From contig JAHFFT010000001.1 in assembly GCA_023247795.1 (NCBI GenBank), forward strand, positions 91,781 through 137,881: a DNA stretch of 46,101 nt, read 5' to 3'. This document shows positions 15,001 through 21,000 of this stretch, one piece after another. Both the position numbers and the translations under genes were made by a program. The DNA comes from Candidatus Omnitrophota bacterium (lineage in GTDB: Bacteria > Omnitrophota > Gorgyraeia > Zapsychrales > JANLHA01). Positions within the stretch are counted from its first letter, which is position 1. Each line of letters begins with the position of its first letter. The notes under the pieces are model-generated. The model searched no databases. It saw only the letters and a list, made by a program, of their open reading frames with translations, and had not been told where the DNA came from.

Positions 15001-18000
15001 GGCTTAAACAAATTCTCATCTAAGCCAAAAATTTCATCCTCGGCCTGTCCAGTGAAAATTGGTGGAATTGCCGGCAGATCCAACGGCTGTCCACCGCCCC
15101 TTGAATCAATCTCATGGATATAACAAACCCGTCGGTTAACCCACTGACCGTTGACCTTAATCGCCCGTGTATCCGCTGTCTGTGTGACCCGATACTGAAT
15201 GATTCCGTCTCGGTATTTTACCAATAATCCTTTACTCCCTTTCAAATCAACATTGCCAAAAGCCGATAGGAACTCGTGGCTCACAATTCCCTGACTGAAG
15301 AGCTGCTGAGCAACAGCCGGGATGTAAAAATGATCACCGTGAAAAATATACACCGGTGTTTGCGGATCATCGAGTTTTCCTATCCCATTGGTAAAATAAA
15401 TCTCCTGAGGGCTTAACCTGACAATCTCGGTCCCATAGTGAGTCTCTTCTTCCATTATTTTAGCCAATGATTCCGCGCCATTGATTTCAGCCGAATTCTT
15501 TAATCTTTGCACCGCCATTTTTTTAGTACTGGGGAATACTAACGTGACTCCAGAACCACTTTTTCCGATTGTTAAATTTCTCACCCAGGCATCGTTCTTT
15601 TCATTGTAATATTCAGCAATAAACCCCGTCTTCCAACCGTAATAACGTTTGGATAAGTCCATAAAAAATGAATCAATAAAGACGTTCCGTTTGGCCGCTT
15701 CAACATAAGATTCCTGCAGAGGATACGTCACCAACAACCCCTGATGATCAAAAATCATCACCTCCGACGGGGTCTCAAGAAAAAACAAATAATTTTTGCT
15801 GCGCTTCCCATCCTTGTCCACCTCAGCAAAAAAAGTGTACCGTTTAAAACCGCCTTTCTCGCCATCGTCACCGCGTCCCAACACAAATTGCCGCTTCGTA
15901 TCTCCCGGCTGCGGCTGCCCCAAAAACTTCCACGCTTCTGACGTAGGGGAAGGGAGCCTGAATTCAATCGGCGCTATTCTCAAATTTCTAGTCTTATAAA
16001 CCTTCCAAGCCTGTTCATCCTCGACGATTTTGTCGCGGATGGCTTGATCAGCAAAATGTCGAATCATCACTGTGCGGACAAACTGCAGGTAGACCTGATT
16101 ATTCAATAAAGCTGGAATCGGAATATGGGTTGCAGTGGCCGTTATTGCGGGCTCTATCCCTTTTGACCACGTATTAGAAATCGTATTTTTCAAATAAAGT
16201 CGTCCCTCATAGTTCAGCATATAGAGCTTTAGTTCGGGATGCGAAATTGATGTCAAGCGGTCAAATTCCTGATGTTTTGATCTACCGCCCTGCGGCCGAG
16301 CGTAAGAATTAACAAGACCTGTCAAATGATATGTCAACTTCACCTTAAGATAATTGAGCGACATGGAATTTTTGCTTGCTTCCGCTTGACCAGCGAGTGC
16401 CACTTCGGCCTCATGGGCTAAACGATCCAGCAGTTCCGCGGAAGGCGGCACTGCTGGAATCGGAATTGCGCTTTCGGCATCAGAAATTTTATCCACCGAA
16501 GAAAGGACCGATGACTGAACTTTTGGGGATGGTAAATCAGCAACGGGTGGACTTTTGATAGGTGCTATCGCTCGACTTGGAATTACCGCTGGCGCCAGCG
16601 AGACCGGCCGTGAAAATGATACTTCTTGGGGCAATATCATAACCTGTTTTCCAGTGACCAACTTGACAAAATCTTGATAAACCTTAAGAGATTGGATATC
16701 TTTTCGCTCAATCACGACTCTGCCCGTAGAATCTCTCCGCGGTGAAAGTCCTGCTGACCACTCCGACGACTGACTGTGCCGTAAATAAACTTTTCCTTCA
16801 TCAAAAACAACAAAAAGGATATTCGCGGGATTTCGAACATCATACAATTCATACACTCCAACTTGTTTTAATCCCCACAGCAAACCAACGGAGGCGACAT
16901 ATCCGCAAAGCGCCTCGCCAAGATGAACAGTAATTTCATCGAAAAAAATAAAAATATTTCTATTTTGCGGGTCAATTGTTCGGATATGGGCTTTGAATCC
17001 CTTGTCCATACCCCTCATCCCAGCGACAATTCTTGGCACAAAAGAATCAATCGAGTCTCTTTTTTTCCCGTTTGCGCTTTTTAATTCTTCTGCAAGTTGT
17101 CTATATACGCTGTCGATGCGTTCAAACCTTTCCAGCCGCTGATGCGGCCCGTTCCGGAGCAGGCTCGCCAACAAAACCCCAGCTTTTTGCTTGACCCTAG
17201 TGAATTGGGACCTCGTAAAGGGAGTTATCGTCGCCGGTTTTACACCCTGAAATTCGGACATCATCTCAATAACAACATCTTGAATCTTTTCCTCGTCATC
17301 CGCGGCAAACGCGGCAAACACATCCGTCAAATGAGGATTATTCAGTTCATGGGCGATATGATTAAGAAATTTCAGAGCATTCCAACGCGTTGACGGGTCG
17401 GCAGAGTTGAGACATCTGCTCAAATGGAATGATCTGGCCGGAAAATAATCGTCAGCAACCGATTCCCATTCCCAATATTCCATCTGAATATGCCTCTGAA
17501 GACTGTCCAGAAAATCAGACATAACCTCGGTTTGGTCATCTGTGCCACTAGTAGCCTTCTCGATCTGATAACTTTGCTTCAAATCTTCCAACAGATCCTC
17601 GCCTGTGAACCGTGCCCCCGGATACTCTTCAATCAAACCTCCTCCCTGATAGGTCACCAGTCCTCTGGGAGTTACAATTCCCATGTCAGTCTTTCCGTCG
17701 ATATTATCCTGATAATCCGCTGCCAAATCCTCTAACCGCGGCGCGGGAAAGTCATCTCGCCGGCTGTGCAAAATGACGTCGAAGAGCGCGGTCGCTCCAT
17801 AGTTGAGTGGTGACGGTGGTTCTCTAAAACTCGTGATCCCTTTTAACATCTCCGGAATATCAAGCAACTTGCCGTCGCGCTCTCGCTTGATCACCAGCCA
17901 ATCATCCCGTTCCCGCAGGCGAAAAAGTGTAAATTCAAAATTCAACCCAGTGAAGATGTCCGAGGACTTTAAATCCGGAATGATATTGCCTTTAACGCGG

Positions 18001-21000
18001 CATACGTTGACGTTGGCCGTTTTCAAGACGTCAAGCGCCGCTGGCAAATTCTCTGCGATTGAGATATGACGGATCTTTTCCTTGAGCACCCGATTCTGAA
18101 ATCCCGCGAACTCCCTATCAACAAAACGCTCCTGCTCAGTTGAAAGAAAAAATTTGTCCCCGCCTGCCGTTGGCGAAGACCCTTCTTTCCCTATCTGATC
18201 AAAACGCTTAGGAAACACACGATCACCTCGATCCATCGCATTGACATCGTCTAAATTAGTTTCATTTAAAACAGGAATAGGTAACCCGTTGCTGTTTTTT
18301 GTTGGAGGAAGCCACATAAAATCAAAACTACCTTTCAGATAAATCTTATCCATTTCATTCATCCCCATATCAACCATCCGCAGCAGGATATATTGATACA
18401 GCCTCCTCACATTCTCCTCGACATATTGATAAAATTCCTGCTTTCGTTCTTCGGGGATATGAAATCTCGCGAATAGCGGATCATACATCTCGGCATATTC
18501 TAAAACCACTGTCTCGCTGGAATTACGGTCAGAAACATTCGCAAATTCCCCTGAACTCCCGACGCGGGCAATGGTTTCTAAATCAAAAATATCCTTTCGC
18601 TCTTCATCCCTTCTGATCAGCAGGTCTCCCCTTTCATCAACTTGCCATGCGTGCCGGGTTTCATAACTCTTTCCTTGATACCGAAAAACGCGTATCCCTT
18701 GCTCAAGAATACCCGGATCATATTCAAAAGTTGCTTGTAGAGAAAGAATTCTTCTTATTCGCTCTAAAATATTTGGAAAATCGGCTTGCCGCGGGTTGAT
18801 GATAACTTGAACCGTATCACTTTTTCTTTTGATTTTAACCTCTACTCCCAGTTCTTTTCGCAAATCCTTAATCAATTTCCCAGTATATATAAAAAATGAG
18901 TCCCCTTTATAAGTTTCAAAATATGCCATGGTAACAACAAAATTTTTCTTGCGATCTCGATCAATACGAAAAACGCCAACACCATCGCTAGAACTATCAG
19001 GTTTATAGTAAAGGGGCGTTTTAATGCGGCCGTCTCCTATCTGCTTTGCGATCTCAGAAAAAGATTTGATTTCTCTAGGGTCGGCCAAAGCCCAGGAATA
19101 GCTATTAAGTTTCTTTTTCTTTCGTTTTCTTAAAATAACCTCTTCGGGAGCAAGCAAGGCAATTAAAGGAGATTGTAATATCGGCCCGCCTTCCGCGATC
19201 TTTCTCGCGCCATATTTGGTGCTGACTTCTTCCAAAAATTCTTCCAAACTGAGCCCATTTGTTAAAACTTCTTCATAGCCCAAAGAATTGTTAGCGTGAA
19301 TCCCTTCCAGTTCATCAAACGATTTGGGATAAATTGGCCGGCCATTTGCTTCCGATGAAAACAGGCTCATTTCGTTAAAGACCGGGACCGGAAAACCGTG
19401 GCTGTTCTCATCAGGCGGCAACCAGAACAGGTCAAATTCTCCTCTTTCAATATCGGTCAATCTAAAATTAAGAAGACTAAATTGTTTCTGAAGATGCCCC
19501 CATAAAGCTACCACCGCCTTATCAACATACTCCTTAAACGCCATCTGCCTTTCTTCGTCGCTGATACCAAACCTCTCAAAAAGCGGCTGATACATCTGAC
19601 CCGAGTCAATCCCAGTGCCGTTGCCAAAATATTCATTACCGAGACTGCCAAAAGACCTCTGCGGATCTAATTTTATTGTGTTATTTGCCCTGTCAAATAT
19701 CCAACTGCATCTGGTCTGAAATACTCTATCCTGGTATTTAAAAATCGGCTCAACAACCTCAAGAACCCCGCTTCCGGTTTCCCGCGACACGACTTTCCTT
19801 ACCACCTTCAACGCCTCTGCAATATCAATTTTTTGGGGATCCAGGATCAGCTGAAAAAGTTCTTCGCGGCTAGTATTCTCTTCCGCTTGGGTTATAGTTT
19901 TCTTAATCTCATTGATCATATTTCTTGCTATCGGATTAGGCTCTCCGGTATGAGAATCTTCCCACTGAGCAAAAGTCAATATCAGTTTTCTTCCATCATC
20001 GCTCCATTCAATAAAAAAAATGTAATCGCCATTCGCGAAATAATTTGGCTTATAGATGATCGGCATATTTATTTCTTTGTTCGCGATTCTTTGAGCAATA
20101 GCATTAAAATCCTTAGTGTCTTTGGAATCGACAAGAGGTAAATTTTCAAGTGATGCAATGGTAGAAAGAGCTGAACGGCTGCTGCCATGCCCATTCAGCG
20201 CTATTAATTCTTGAAAAAAACTTATATCAGGTGGAACAAACCCAATCAATCGCGGGTGTCTGATAGGGCCATGTTCCGCCAGTTTAAGCCCGGCATATTT
20301 TGAATTGATGAAGCCAAGATACTGCCGGAAGGGAATCCCATCTCGATCAATATCTTCTTTTGTTAACATCAACTGATCTCGCGGCCGCGAAGCGTCTTGA
20401 ACTGCCGATTGAGCCAATAAACTGAACAATTTTTGCTGAATAAAATCCTTTAACGAAAGCCCGCTTATGGCACCTCCCATACTCTCAACCGAAGTGAGGA
20501 AGGCCATGATCTCTTCCGTGTCCGTGATCTGACGTCCATCGGGCGCGGCCAGATCAAGCCTTGAAGGAGACTCCCCATCGTAGAACACCGTCATAATCGT
20601 CCCATCTTCACGGGTGATGCTGGCCAAGTGGCCGTTTTCATCAATCTCCGGACCGGTGAGATCAAAAACTCCGTTGTAACCATCATAAAGAATTCCTTGC
20701 GGATATCCCTCATGTTCTAATTCAACAAGCTTGGCTCCTCGACGCTGCCAAACCCGATAGATAGAGTACTGCATTGATCTTCCAACAAATAAAAATCCTT
20801 GATTTTTAATAGTGCGACCCATATTTTTTAACATTGCTTCAAGGTCATGCCTTTTATCAATATATTGCGCGAAATTAATCACCCGTCCAAGAACAGATTG
20901 ATTTTTAGGAAGACGCTGGTCAAAGACATCTCTCTCTACTACCGATAAACGCGGAACTTGCTGGGCATTGATATGCTGGATGACTTCCGGGGCGGTCCGC

